From an uncultured Anaerobutyricum sp. (GTDB lineage: Bacteria; Bacillota; Clostridia; Lachnospirales; Lachnospiraceae): a stretch of 64,000 bases of DNA. The notes beneath the pieces are model-generated. The model was not told the origin of the DNA. It did not search any database and saw nothing but the letters and a program-made list of their open reading frames with translations. The DNA lies in assembly GCF_934307085.1 (NCBI RefSeq), contig NZ_CAKRCF010000003.1, forward strand, positions 1 through 64,000. Direction: 5' to 3'. This document shows, one piece after another, positions 1-8,346 of this stretch; the first letter of the stretch is position 1, and each line of letters begins with the position of its first letter. A program made the position numbers and the translations under genes.

Positions 1-264
1 ATGATAGTACATCAGATATACTGAATGCACATTATGATTTATTTTTCCCTTTCTACTGACTCTATTATACCATGGATTGCATTGGAGAATTCTTGCTATA
101 TTATGTTAAAGTATTACTTTTAAGACATATTACATACTATATTCTTCTATTATCAACTTCCATAAAAAAGTATTCCTACTACTGTTTTTATTTACATATA
201 AATCCATTCTATAATTTATAATCAAAACTCACTATTATATGATTATATATCGAATTTAATTTCT

Positions 265-294
265 TTGTCAAAGTATTCGAACTTATGTTATAAT
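265..294 (+). promoter_or_regulatory. putative sigma-A promoter of the S1-domain gene
   Basis: A TTGTCA -35 box and a perfect TATAAT -10 box are separated by 18 bp and lie about 60 bp upstream of the S1-domain start codon. The preceding 260 bases are very A+T-rich and I see no gene in them. This is a consensus match only. Confidence 0.6.
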
Positions 295-353
295 AGTTTT
301 CAGGACACTAACTGATTTGTAGTAATTTATTTTTAAGAAAAGAGGATGATATC

Positions 354-1079
354 ATGAGTGAATCAATGGCAGATTTTGAAAAAGAAATTGACGAGTCTCT
401 CAAAACACTGAACGTTGTTGAGAACGAAGGAGAGGCTACAGAAGAAGAAACTGGCTTTAATGCCTGGGATAAAGTACAGCAATATTTAGAGGACGGCACT
501 GTTCTTACTTTAAAAGTTGGCGGTATTGTTAACAAAGGTGTTATCGTTTATGTTGATGGACTCCGCGGTTTTATTCCTGCTTCCCATCTTGAGATTGGTT
601 ATGTAGAAGATACAAACCCATATCTTGGAAAGACAGTAGAAGCCAAAGTTATCACTGCTGACCCAGAAAAGAACCGTCTTGTATTATCTGTAAAAGAAGT
701 TCTTTATGACAAAAAACGTGCGGAGAAAGAAGCACGTATCAATGCAATCGAAGCTGGTGCTGTTCTTACTGGTAAAGTAGAATCCCTTATGCCTTACGGT
801 GCATTCGTTGACCTCGGCAATGACATTTCCGGTCTGGTTCACATTTCCCAGATTGCTCAGAAACGTATCGAATCTCCAGCAGAAGTTTTAAAAGTTGGTC
901 AGGAAGTCAATGTGAAAGTTTTAAAAGTTGAGAATGGTAAAATCAGCCTCAGCATGAAGGCTTTAGAGGAAGTTGCTCCTGAAGAAGAAGATACAAATGG
1001 AGAAGAAGTTGTAAGCTACAAGGACGAAGGCGATGCAACAACAGGATTAGGTGCTTTACTTGCAGGTCTTAAGCTGTAA
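354..1079 (+). CDS. S1 RNA-binding domain protein, short ribosomal protein S1-like
   Basis: This 241-residue protein has two S1 (OB-fold) domains, roughly residues 46-115 and 135-205. The second carries the typical pattern YGAFVDLG and GLVHISQI. The N-terminal 40 residues and the C-terminal tail are acidic. Full-length bacterial S1 has four to six repeats, so this is the short two-domain form found in Clostridia, expected to bind single-stranded RNA at the ribosome. The start ATG follows AGAGGATGATATC. It has its own promoter and is followed by an inverted repeat, so it is probably monocistronic. The S1 domains are clear; the exact role in translation or RNA decay is inferred. Confidence 0.85.
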   Translation: MSESMADFEKEIDESLKTLNVVENEGEATEEETGFNAWDKVQQYLEDGTVLTLKVGGIVNKGVIVYVDGLRGFIPASHLEIGYVEDTNPYLGKTVEAKVITADPEKNRLVLSVKEVLYDKKRAEKEARINAIEAGAVLTGKVESLMPYGAFVDLGNDISGLVHISQIAQKRIESPAEVLKVGQEVNVKVLKVENGKISLSMKALEEVAPEEEDTNGEEVVSYKDEGDATTGLGALLAGLKL

Positions 1080-1117
1080 TTTGACTGACCAGACAGACTT
1101 CGTTGGTTAAACAGACA

Positions 1118-1231
1118 AATCCCCGAAATCCATCATAGGTAAAATACTTTGCATTACTGCACTCTTAATACTTGACCGTATTAGACATTTACTTTAAGGT
1201 GCATTTTTACATATGATAGATTTCGGGGATT
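1118..1231. repeat. long inverted repeat between the S1 gene and crcB
   Basis: Arms 1118-1136 and 1213-1231 are complementary over 19 bp with one mismatch, and pairing continues weakly inward. The loop is about 76 nt. It could act as a terminator for the S1 gene or as a leader structure for crcB. I looked for the fluoride (crcB) riboswitch consensus and did not recognise it here. Confidence 0.6.
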
Positions 1232-1283
1232 CTGTTTGTTTCAATCTGGTAAATTAATCATAAAATATCATCAGGAGGAACTT

Positions 1284-1646
1284 ATGACAAATTGTATTGC
1301 TGTTGGACTCGGCGGTTTCATCGGAGCGACACTCCGCTACCTTATCGGATTAATTCCCGTCTGTGAAACCACCCTGTTTCCCGTAAAAACATTTTTTATC
1401 AACATTGTGGGCTGCATCGCTATTGCCCTTGTTGCCATGCTCGCCTCAAAAGGTTCGATTCCAAATCCAAAGCTCGTCCTTTTCTTAAAGACTGGAATTT
1501 GTGGGGGATTTACTACCTTTTCAACTTTCGCACTTGAATCAACAACATTAATGAAAAGCGGACATCCGAAGGTGGCTTTTCTCTATATGTTATTGAGTGT
1601 CATCGTGGGGGGTAGTGCTATTTTTGTTACTGATTTAATTCAGTAG
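1284..1646 (+). CDS. crcB: fluoride channel/exporter CrcB (Fluc)
   Basis: A 120-residue, very hydrophobic protein with four predicted membrane segments, the usual Fluc length. It carries the family motifs GGFIGATLRY near the N-terminus, FFINIVG in the second helix and GGFTTFSTFALE in the third. Fluc proteins form dual-topology dimers that let fluoride leave the cell. The frame is open from 1236, but the start at 1284 is chosen because CAGGAGGAACTT precedes it. Only one crcB copy is seen here, which fits a homodimer; a partner elsewhere cannot be excluded. Confidence 0.93.
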   Translation: MTNCIAVGLGGFIGATLRYLIGLIPVCETTLFPVKTFFINIVGCIAIALVAMLASKGSIPNPKLVLFLKTGICGGFTTFSTFALESTTLMKSGHPKVAFLYMLLSVIVGGSAIFVTDLIQ

Positions 1647-1704
1647 ATGAATGGACGAACCCCGAAAGGACACTACTATTCAATGGCAATGAAAGGATTT
1701 GTCT

Positions 1705-2496
1705 ATGAAATTATCATTAATACAAATGTCTATGTCTGAGAGCTTAAATAAAAATTGTGAAAAATCTCTTACGTTTTGTGATAAGGCACAGGGAAGTAAT
1801 TTGGTTTTCTTTCCCGAGATTCAGCTTTGTCCTTTTTTCCCACAGTATGAGGGGCGAGATGCAAGTAAATATTGTTTAAAAGAAAATGCTATGGAAATTA
1901 CAGATTTTTGTAAGAAAGCGACACAGTATCATTATTATCTTTCTCCTAATGTTTATATGGAATTGAATGGGAAAAGATATGATACTTCTTTATGGATTAA
2001 TCCCAAAGGGAAAATCGTTGATTACGCAAAAATGGTTCATATCGCACAGGCAAAGCAGTTCTATGAACAGGATTACTATACTCCTTCCGATGATGGATTC
2101 AAAGTTTTCGATACTCCGCACGGAAAAATTGGCATCGTTATCTGCTACGACCGCCATCTTCCAGAAAGTATCCGCACTTGCGCCTTGATGGGCGCACAGC
2201 TAATCATTATTCCTACTGCTAACACGAAAGCGGAACCGATGGAATTATTCGAATGGGAGATTCGTGTGCAGGCAATGCAAAATCAGGTGTTTGTTGCGAT
2301 GTGTAACCGCGTTGGTACTGAAGGAGGTATGGTCTTTTCCGGCGAATCTCTTGTAGCTGCTCCCGATGGTTCTCTTATCTGCAAAGCGGATGATAGCGAA
2401 CAGATTTTGAGCTGTGAGATAAATTTAGCAGAATCGACAATGCTCCGTAAAAAAATTCCGTATATTTCAACCCGAAGAAAAGAATGGTATTTGTAA
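1705..2496 (+). CDS. carbon-nitrogen hydrolase (nitrilase superfamily)
   Basis: A 263-residue cytosolic amidohydrolase with the nitrilase Glu-Lys-Cys triad: Glu38 in FFPEIQL, Lys109 in YAKMVH, and Cys147 in VICYDRHLPES. Such enzymes cleave C-N bonds of amides or nitriles through a cysteine thioester; the substrate cannot be read from sequence. Typical length is 260-280, so it appears complete. AAAGGA lies 7 nt before ATG 1705, which is preferred over a TTG six bases upstream. It starts 58 bases after crcB on the same strand and may share its transcript. A type II hairpin element follows. Confidence 0.85.
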   Translation: MKLSLIQMSMSESLNKNCEKSLTFCDKAQGSNLVFFPEIQLCPFFPQYEGRDASKYCLKENAMEITDFCKKATQYHYYLSPNVYMELNGKRYDTSLWINPKGKIVDYAKMVHIAQAKQFYEQDYYTPSDDGFKVFDTPHGKIGIVICYDRHLPESIRTCALMGAQLIIIPTANTKAEPMELFEWEIRVQAMQNQVFVAMCNRVGTEGGMVFSGESLVAAPDGSLICKADDSEQILSCEINLAESTMLRKKIPYISTRRKEWYL

Positions 2497-2684
2497 TTCT
2501 GATTTGTAAAGCAGAACGGACATTGTAGAATTTAGAAATTCTCCGTGAAATTGTGTTTTTACAGAAAAATATAGCAAATCCATAACACTATACAAACTAG
2601 ATAAATAATGCTCCATTTGCCTCCTCAAAGCTTTTTTCATTAATTTGTGAAACTTAGAATAAACAGCCACTGTAAGAGCTTTTT

Positions 2685-2822
2685 CTGGATTGCACAAAGA
2701 CTCCAAGAAAGAGTCCCCAAAAATATCCCCTTTTGAGCCTTTGTGCTGTGGAATTTTGCGCAACGGATCAAAAGGGGATATTTTTTAGGGGCTTTTTTAC
2801 CATAATTCTTCAGGCAATCCGA
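2685..2822 (-). repeat. long palindromic element (type II), downstream of alsT
   Basis: Arms 2719-2736 and 2767-2785 pair almost perfectly, with a further GTCCCC/GGGGC block outside. On the minus strand the internal motifs are CCGTTGCGC and CACAGCACAAAGGC. The outer ends (2685-2693 and 2814-2821) form an inverted GGATTGC motif. It lies 50 bp after the alsT stop codon and has a T-rich 3' side on both strands, so it probably serves as the terminator of alsT and possibly of the convergent nitrilase gene. The remaining intergenic sequence 2497-2684 shows no supported gene. Confidence 0.75.
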
Positions 2823-2871
2823 CTAGAATCTCTTCTACCGTAACGTCTCCTTGCCTGCGGCAAATCAGCAT

Positions 2872-4269
2872 TTATTTTTCTACATTAATGATTTTTTGGA
2901 ATGCCTTCACATCCTTCGCGATTTCCCCACTCATAAGCAACATACAAATCAGATTCGGTATCGCCATCAACGCATTCGCAATATCCGAAAAGTTCCATAC
3001 AAGTTCCAAAGTCTGTGTAGCACCAACATAGACAACGAGTGAAAAGATAATTCGATAAACCATATTCAGCTTATGGGTTCCTACCAGATATTCAAAAGCT
3101 TTTTCTCCATGATATTCCCATCCAAGAATTGTGGAGAAAGCAAATAATGTAATACCTATTGTTACGAGATATCCACCAACTTTTCCAAGTACCGTAGAAA
3201 ATGCAGCGATTGTCAATGCAGAACCAACATAAAGCTGTCCTGTTGCCGGGTCAATCTGTCCAAGCACACCAGAACTTGCGATGGCGAGACCCGTGATTGT
3301 GCAGACAACAATCGTATCCCAAAAAGTTCCAGTCATATTAATATAAGCCTGCCTTACCGGATTATCCGTTGTTGCGGCTGCGGCTGTGATTGCAGCAGAA
3401 CCCATTCCAGCTTCATTGGAAAAACATCCACGGGCTACACCGTAACGAGCTGCGTTCATCATAGAAGCAACAATATTTCCACATAAAGCACCCCCAACCG
3501 CTTTCACACTAAATGCCATTTTAAATATCATGGCAATTCCTGCGGGAAGATTATGTATATTTCCAAGAATAACAATGATTCCGGCAATCACATAAAATAT
3601 TGCCATAACAGGAACTACAACAGAGGAAACTTTTGAAATTGTTTTAATTCCTCCGATGATGATTAACAGGGCAAGTACTGTAATTATAACCCCAACTGTA
3701 GTTACCGAAATACCAAAAGTTGCGTGAATTGATGTTGCAATGGAGTTTCCCTGTGTCATATTTCCGATACCGAAAGAGGCAATAACTGCAAAAAGAGCAA
3801 ATAGCCAGCCGAGGACTGCTCCTAATTTTTTATTTTTCAGTCCTTTTTTCATTGTATACATTGGACCGCCGGACATTTCTCCTTTTTCATTGACTTCTCT
3901 GTATTTAATTGCCAGCATACATTCTGAGAATTTTGAAGAAAGTCCAAAGCAGGCAGAAATCCACATCCACACTAAGGCTCCCGCTCCACCGGAAACCATC
4001 GCTGTTGCAACACCCACGATATTTCCTGTTCCGATGGTAGCTGCAAGAGCTGTCGTAAGGGCAGAAAACGGAGAAACATCTCCTGTTCCACGACTTTTTG
4101 TTCTCGCTTCTTTACTCAATGTCTTTTTTAATGCCCACGGGAGATTTCTCCAGGTCAGGAAATTACATCGAACTGTCAGGAGTACTCCTGTTCCTACTAA
4201 AAGAACCAGCATTACTGGTCCCCACACGAAAGAGTCTATCTGTGATACAATGTTACTTAGTTTTAGCAT
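2872..4269 (-). CDS. sodium:alanine/glycine symporter (AGCS family)
   Basis: A 465-residue polytopic membrane protein with about ten hydrophobic segments. It shows the AGCS signatures ATIGTGNIVG and SGGPMYTM and the conserved FSNEAGMGSA segment. These carriers import alanine or glycine with sodium. The frame is open to 4308, but ATG 4269 follows GAGAGGGGCAGTAAGT and places the first residues as MLKLSNIV, the usual family N-terminus. The 395-bp upstream region has the terminator of tarJ. I checked it for a glycine riboswitch, common before this family, and found no recognisable consensus. Substrate choice between alanine, glycine and glutamine is not resolved. Confidence 0.9.
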   Translation of the reverse strand: MLKLSNIVSQIDSFVWGPVMLVLLVGTGVLLTVRCNFLTWRNLPWALKKTLSKEARTKSRGTGDVSPFSALTTALAATIGTGNIVGVATAMVSGGAGALVWMWISACFGLSSKFSECMLAIKYREVNEKGEMSGGPMYTMKKGLKNKKLGAVLGWLFALFAVIASFGIGNMTQGNSIATSIHATFGISVTTVGVIITVLALLIIIGGIKTISKVSSVVVPVMAIFYVIAGIIVILGNIHNLPAGIAMIFKMAFSVKAVGGALCGNIVASMMNAARYGVARGCFSNEAGMGSAAITAAAATTDNPVRQAYINMTGTFWDTIVVCTITGLAIASSGVLGQIDPATGQLYVGSALTIAAFSTVLGKVGGYLVTIGITLFAFSTILGWEYHGEKAFEYLVGTHKLNMVYRIIFSLVVYVGATQTLELVWNFSDIANALMAIPNLICMLLMSGEIAKDVKAFQKIINVEK

Positions 4270-4520
4270 ACTTACTGCCCCTCTCTTTTTTCGGATTTTC
4301 GTCTGCAAAAGACTTTCTTTTACGCTATTTCATATGTACGAGTTCCTACGACTAAGGCCTAAACTGAATTTTAAAATTCAATCTTAAGTTATGTAATAAC
4401 TTTACATATAAGCTACTCACCAATAAAAGTTATCTTCTAAATAAAAAGTTTCATACAAATTGTTTTTCCAGTTCACTTTTATAATACAATAGAATCTACA
4501 CCTAAAAGCATATGAAATAA

Positions 4521-4551
4521 CAAAAAGGAGCAACGAAAATCGTTGCTCCTT
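4521..4551 (-). terminator. Rho-independent terminator of tarI-tarJ
   Basis: An 11-bp perfect stem AAGGAGCAACG/CGTTGCTCCTT with a 5-nt loop is followed on the minus strand by TTTTTG. It lies 114 bp downstream of the tarJ stop codon. Confidence 0.9.
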
Positions 4552-4664
4552 CAACTTATGAATTAAGTATATCATATATGCCAATTATGTCAATATGCAT
4601 TTTTAATTATAAAATCCTTCATTTTCAACTTGTAGCATTAAAACTACATTTCAAACAAAATCTT

Positions 4665-5690
4665 TTATTTATTCCATATCATAATAGTTTTACCCATCAT
4701 CTTATTAATATCCATCTCGAATGCTCTTGTCATGTCTGCAATAGAATTTACTTCAACCTGCGCGCCTACGATGTTGCTGAGATAACCGAGAATCTCTGGA
4801 TATTCCTGATACATCTCAACTGTTTTTTCAAAATCAGCTCTTCCGCTTCGGCTGCTTCCATAAAGATGTAATCCTTTCTCCAATACCATACGAGTATTAA
4901 TTGGAACCGCATATTCTGACACACCAAGAAGTGCGATTGTTCCCTCTGGCTGAATAAGATCAATCATCTGATCAATCGCCTTCTGAGAAGCATCTCCACC
5001 AACACACTCAATCGCATGATCTATTGTAAGTCCTTCTGGAATCTCCCATACAAGATGTGTTTCATCGGCAAAAGTAAAACTGCTCAGCTTGTCTTCGTTC
5101 GTTCCAAAAATAATCAGCTTCGTATCCGGATACATATATCGGAAAAATACGGAAGTGATATAACCTAAGTTACCATCTCCCCAGATACCTACAACATTCT
5201 TTCTTGCATGAGTAAAACGCTCAAAACGGCGAAGGGCATGTACACTTACGCTGACAATCTCTGTAAATGCTGCCACTGTTCTGTCAATATCCTGTGGTAA
5301 ACGTACCAGTCTGTCTCTGTCTAAAGCGACATTGTCCTGCATAAATCCATCAAAACCACTCGCACGGAACTTGGAACTTCTCAGATAATTCTCAGCAATA
5401 ATATCATCCTTCTCCACTGGGGTGTTTGGAATCATAACGACAAGTTCACCCGGTTTAAATTCGCCTGTCGCATCATAAACTACATCACCAATCGCCTCAT
5501 GAATAAGGGCCATCGGCAGCTTCTTTGCCATAACGTCTGCCGGACGGGTTCCCTGATAATAACGCTGGTCTGCATGACAGATAGATAAATGTGTTGGACG
5601 CACAACTACCTTATCACTATTTAAATCAATATCGTTAAATGCTACTTCAAATCTTCTGGGTGCTACCAGACGATACACTGTATTTAACAT
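4665..5690 (-). CDS. tarJ: ribitol-5-phosphate dehydrogenase TarJ-like
   Basis: A 341-residue zinc-type medium-chain dehydrogenase. The N-terminus MLNTVYRLVAPRRFE and the zinc-site segment SICHADQRYYQG match the TarJ/Bcs1 type, which reduces ribulose-5-phosphate to ribitol-5-phosphate with NADPH for CDP-ribitol synthesis. A Rossmann region lies around residues 165-190 (GIWGDGNLGY). Its ATG overlaps the tarI stop codon by one base (ATAATG), so the two are translationally coupled. Function is inferred from family resemblance plus the tarI neighbour. No teichoic-acid polymerase or transporter gene is nearby. Confidence 0.88.
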   Translation of the reverse strand: MLNTVYRLVAPRRFEVAFNDIDLNSDKVVVRPTHLSICHADQRYYQGTRPADVMAKKLPMALIHEAIGDVVYDATGEFKPGELVVMIPNTPVEKDDIIAENYLRSSKFRASGFDGFMQDNVALDRDRLVRLPQDIDRTVAAFTEIVSVSVHALRRFERFTHARKNVVGIWGDGNLGYITSVFFRYMYPDTKLIIFGTNEDKLSSFTFADETHLVWEIPEGLTIDHAIECVGGDASQKAIDQMIDLIQPEGTIALLGVSEYAVPINTRMVLEKGLHLYGSSRSGRADFEKTVEMYQEYPEILGYLSNIVGAQVEVNSIADMTRAFEMDINKMMGKTIMIWNK

Positions 5691-6400
5691 TATTTATCTT
5701 CTCCTTTAATCAAAGTTTCAGCAACTCGCAGGTCATATGGATAAGTAATCTTAATATTAAAAACTTCTCCCTCTACTAAATGTACATCCTGGCCCTTGAT
5801 AACAAAAATCTTGCAGGCATCTGTAAGAATCTCTTTTTCTTCCTCTGTCAGTCCTTCGTAAAGCTCTTTTAACTTCTTTGCCTTAAAGGACTGTGGGGTC
5901 TGTCCCTGATACATAATAGAACGATCAGGAATATTACTGATAATCTCATGTCCTGCACTTTCTACGATAGTATCAGATGCTGGAATAACTGTATCACATG
6001 CACCGTATTCCTGTGCGTAGCGAATGTTATCTTCGATAATACGATAGGTTAAGAATGGACGAACAGAGTCATGTGTTACGATAATTGTATCATCATCAAG
6101 CCCATATTCTTTTTCAATGTAACGAATAGAGTTCATGATTGTCTCATTACGAGTGGAACCACCTTCAATGACAACGATCTTACTAGCATCATTAAAGTTC
6201 TTCTTTACCAGATTCTTCGTATGATTAATCCACTGAGATGGGCAAAGTACGATTAACTTCTCAAACTTACTATTCACATAAAACTTCTCTAATGTATGAA
6301 GAATAATTGGCTTACCGCCAACGCTAAGATACTGTTTGGGTTTCTCAACATTTCCCATTCTGCTGCCGATTCCTCCGGCTAAAATTACTCCAAAAACCAT
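5690..6400 (-). CDS. tarI: ribitol-5-phosphate cytidylyltransferase TarI (IspD family)
   Basis: A 236-residue nucleotidyltransferase. LAGGIGSRMG with KPKQYL forms the CTP-binding loop, and VTHDSVRPF and MYQGQTPQSF are the IspD/TarI signatures. The close similarity of NETIMNSIRY and TDACKIFVIKGQDV to TarI favours ribitol-5-phosphate over methylerythritol-4-phosphate as substrate, and the adjacent tarJ supports this. The product CDP-ribitol feeds poly-ribitol-phosphate or capsule synthesis. It starts at an ATG preceded by AAAGGAGGAACAA and is first in a two-gene operon with its own promoter. Confidence 0.9.
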   Translation of the reverse strand: MVFGVILAGGIGSRMGNVEKPKQYLSVGGKPIILHTLEKFYVNSKFEKLIVLCPSQWINHTKNLVKKNFNDASKIVVIEGGSTRNETIMNSIRYIEKEYGLDDDTIIVTHDSVRPFLTYRIIEDNIRYAQEYGACDTVIPASDTIVESAGHEIISNIPDRSIMYQGQTPQSFKAKKLKELYEGLTEEEKEILTDACKIFVIKGQDVHLVEGEVFNIKITYPYDLRVAETLIKGEDK

Positions 6401-6459
6401 TTGTTCCTCCTTTGTTCAAGGGTAAAACTCCCTTTTTACACATAAAGTAATATAACGTT

Positions 6460-6489
6460 ATCATATACCAGATTAGTGTATCATGTCAA
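6460..6489 (-). promoter_or_regulatory. putative sigma-A promoter of tarI-tarJ
   Basis: On the minus strand, a perfect TTGACA (6484-6489) and TATGAT (6460-6465) are separated by 18 bp, about 60 bp before the tarI start. Confidence 0.65.
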
Positions 6490-6541
6490 TTAAATTACTT
6501 TTTTAACATTGTCAGTTATTTTCTATAGATTTTTATATCTT

Positions 6542-7918
6542 TTATTCACAAAAAAGATGTTCTAAATATTTTATTCCTGTCTTTGTTCTAAAAATATTTT
6601 TCCGCACTTTTTCTGCCGTTTCCCTGCTACTTCCGTCTTCAAATAAATTTACTAAGAAATCGGCTTCTACGAGAATTTGATAATCTAATCCCTCTATCTC
6701 ATTATAGGTATGATGATGGGCTATTAGAAAACGTACCCGGTCGATGACTGCTTCATCATACCCCAGCGTAAGTAACATTGGTTCAGCTACTGCTGGGCCT
6801 TCTTTTTCCTGATATTTTCCGTTGGAGCTTCCGTATTTTTCTTCGCTTATTTTTATTCCAATATCGTGAACGATTGCTGCGGTTCGGAGAATATGCATGG
6901 TTTCTAAATCAAGGGTTTCTGATTCTCCAATTAGTTTTGCAAATTCATAAACTTTGAGAAAATGTTGTACTCTTTTGGGGTCTCCGGCGTAATATTCCAT
7001 CATTTTTTCTATTAATTTTCTGTCTAGTTCATCCATAATCTTCTGTTCTCCTTGTGCTGTAGTATTTTCCAGACCAAACTCTCGTAAGAGTGCTTCTTTC
7101 ATCACATCTTTTGGAGCCATTTTTTCTGTCCAAAGACAGTAGTTTAAGGCTGCCTGATTCACCAGCATTCCAAGCCCATTGACGGTTGTTGCTCCGCGTG
7201 CTTTCGCCTCTTTTAAGAATTTTGTTTCTGGTGGATTAAATACAACATCGCAGACTGTTATGTTTTTTGTGATATCTTCATATACTATGTCTGGTTTATT
7301 TTCATCTGGATAAAGCCCCACATTAGTACAGTTCACAAGAACTTCTGTGCTTTCTGGAATATGTACGCTTCCTTTCCATGCAAAATAAACTCCCTGCGCT
7401 TCTGTTTTTTCAGAAATTAAATCGGCAAGTTCTTTACCGCTTTCTTCATTGCGGGCAATGATATTTACTGTTTTGGCTCCAGAGATTGCACATTCTACCG
7501 CTACTGCTCTTGCTACACCACCGCTTCCAAGTACACTAATCGTCCGTTCTTTTAGTTCGATTCCTGCCTCCATTAAGGAAGTAACAAATCCTTTGCCATC
7601 AGTATTCTCTCCGATAAGTTGTCCATCCTGTACACGGACAGAATTTACTGCTCCGATAATTTGGGCTGCTGGTGAAAGTTCATCGAGAAACGGAATTACC
7701 GCAATTTTGTGTGGAATTGTGAGATTCAGTCCTCTCATGCCGATGGCACGCACCCCTGCAATTGCATCTTTTAATTTTTCTTTTTCTACTTTCATGGTTA
7801 TGTATCGGTAATTTAATCCCTGTTCCTCAAAACCAGCCTCCATCATGAGACCAGTTGGATTTTCGTCTACTGGGTTACCGAAAAGACCAACAAGTTCTGC
7901 TCTGTAATTTTTGCTCAA
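6542..7918 (-). CDS. aroE: shikimate dehydrogenase fused to an HD-domain phosphohydrolase
   Basis: A 458-residue two-domain protein. Residues 1-285 form a complete AroE: NPTGLMMEAGF near the N-terminus, Lys71 in NLTIPHK, Asp107 in GENTDGKG, the NADP loop GSGGVARA at 131-138, and NGLGMLVNQA near 247. AroE reduces 3-dehydroshikimate. Without any stop codon the frame continues into an HD domain (about 300-458) with VQHF, HD351-352 in IVHDIGI, and HHH 401-403. The chosen start is TTG 7918, preceded by AAAGGAGTATATT; the longer frame to 8509 runs through tandem repeats and has no good ribosome site. An internal ATG preceded by AAGGAG could allow separate translation of the HD part. The HD substrate is unknown. 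Confidence 0.88.
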   Translation of the reverse strand: MSKNYRAELVGLFGNPVDENPTGLMMEAGFEEQGLNYRYITMKVEKEKLKDAIAGVRAIGMRGLNLTIPHKIAVIPFLDELSPAAQIIGAVNSVRVQDGQLIGENTDGKGFVTSLMEAGIELKERTISVLGSGGVARAVAVECAISGAKTVNIIARNEESGKELADLISEKTEAQGVYFAWKGSVHIPESTEVLVNCTNVGLYPDENKPDIVYEDITKNITVCDVVFNPPETKFLKEAKARGATTVNGLGMLVNQAALNYCLWTEKMAPKDVMKEALLREFGLENTTAQGEQKIMDELDRKLIEKMMEYYAGDPKRVQHFLKVYEFAKLIGESETLDLETMHILRTAAIVHDIGIKISEEKYGSSNGKYQEKEGPAVAEPMLLTLGYDEAVIDRVRFLIAHHHTYNEIEGLDYQILVEADFLVNLFEDGSSRETAEKVRKNIFRTKTGIKYLEHLFCE

Positions 7919-7947
7919 AATATACTCCTTTCTAAAATATTTAGACC

Positions 7948-8062
7948 GGAGTTTCATACCAAACAGGCAATTACGAATCGTTGCCATCCCAAAGTTTTTA
8001 ACTCCACCAGGCTGTGGCAATATGTGCAAATATTCGTATTTGCCTGTTTGGTATGAAACTCC
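7948..8062. repeat. inverted repeat with 23-bp perfect arms before aroE
   Basis: Arms 7948-7970 and 8040-8062 are perfectly complementary over 23 bp. The inner sequence includes a small perfect hairpin with the loop CGAA. The right arm belongs to the first 126-bp tandem repeat; the left arm is an extra inverted copy that ends 30 bp before the aroE start codon. In an RNA reading toward aroE, the 3' arm would lie just before its ribosome site. Confidence 0.85.
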
Positions 8063-8346
8063 TCCCTTAAATACTTTTATAACATTAGTAAAGTAATTAC
8101 GAATCATTGCCATCCCAAAGTTTTTAACTTCACCAGGCTGTGGCAATATGTGCAAATATTCGTATTTGCCTGTTTGGTATGAAATTCCTCCCTTAAATAC
8201 TTTTATAACATTAGTAAAGCAATTGCGAATCATTACCATCCCAAAGGTTTTGACTTCACTAGGCTGTGGCAATATGCGCAAATATTTGTAATTACCTATT
8301 AGCTCTGAAACTCCTCCTCTCAACACTTTTGCAATATTAGTAAAGT
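7969..8346. repeat. three tandem 126-bp direct repeats upstream of aroE
   Basis: The units are 7969-8094, 8095-8220 and 8221-8346. The first two are nearly identical; the third has diverged at about 20 positions. Each unit, read on the minus strand, contains a GGGAGGA purine block, a hairpin around ATATTTGC, and TTGCCACAGCCT. Because 126 is a multiple of three and no unit has a stop, the minus strand stays open as a 42-residue repeat (containing ILPQP and NFGM). Whether it is translated is unclear, since the upstream GTG has no ribosome site. Confidence 0.9.

Noticed and set aside
2467-2763. 98-residue minus-strand frame after the nitrilase gene
   Set aside because: It overlaps the 3' end of the nitrilase gene and a long hairpin, has no good ribosome site and matches no family I know.
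4270-4520. Glycine riboswitch before the amino-acid symporter
   Set aside because: The conserved riboswitch cores were not recognisable; only A+T-rich sequence and the tarJ terminator are visible.
7969-8346. Direct repeats considered as a CRISPR array
   Set aside because: The units are 126 bp, contiguous and without unique spacers, and no cas gene is present in the window.
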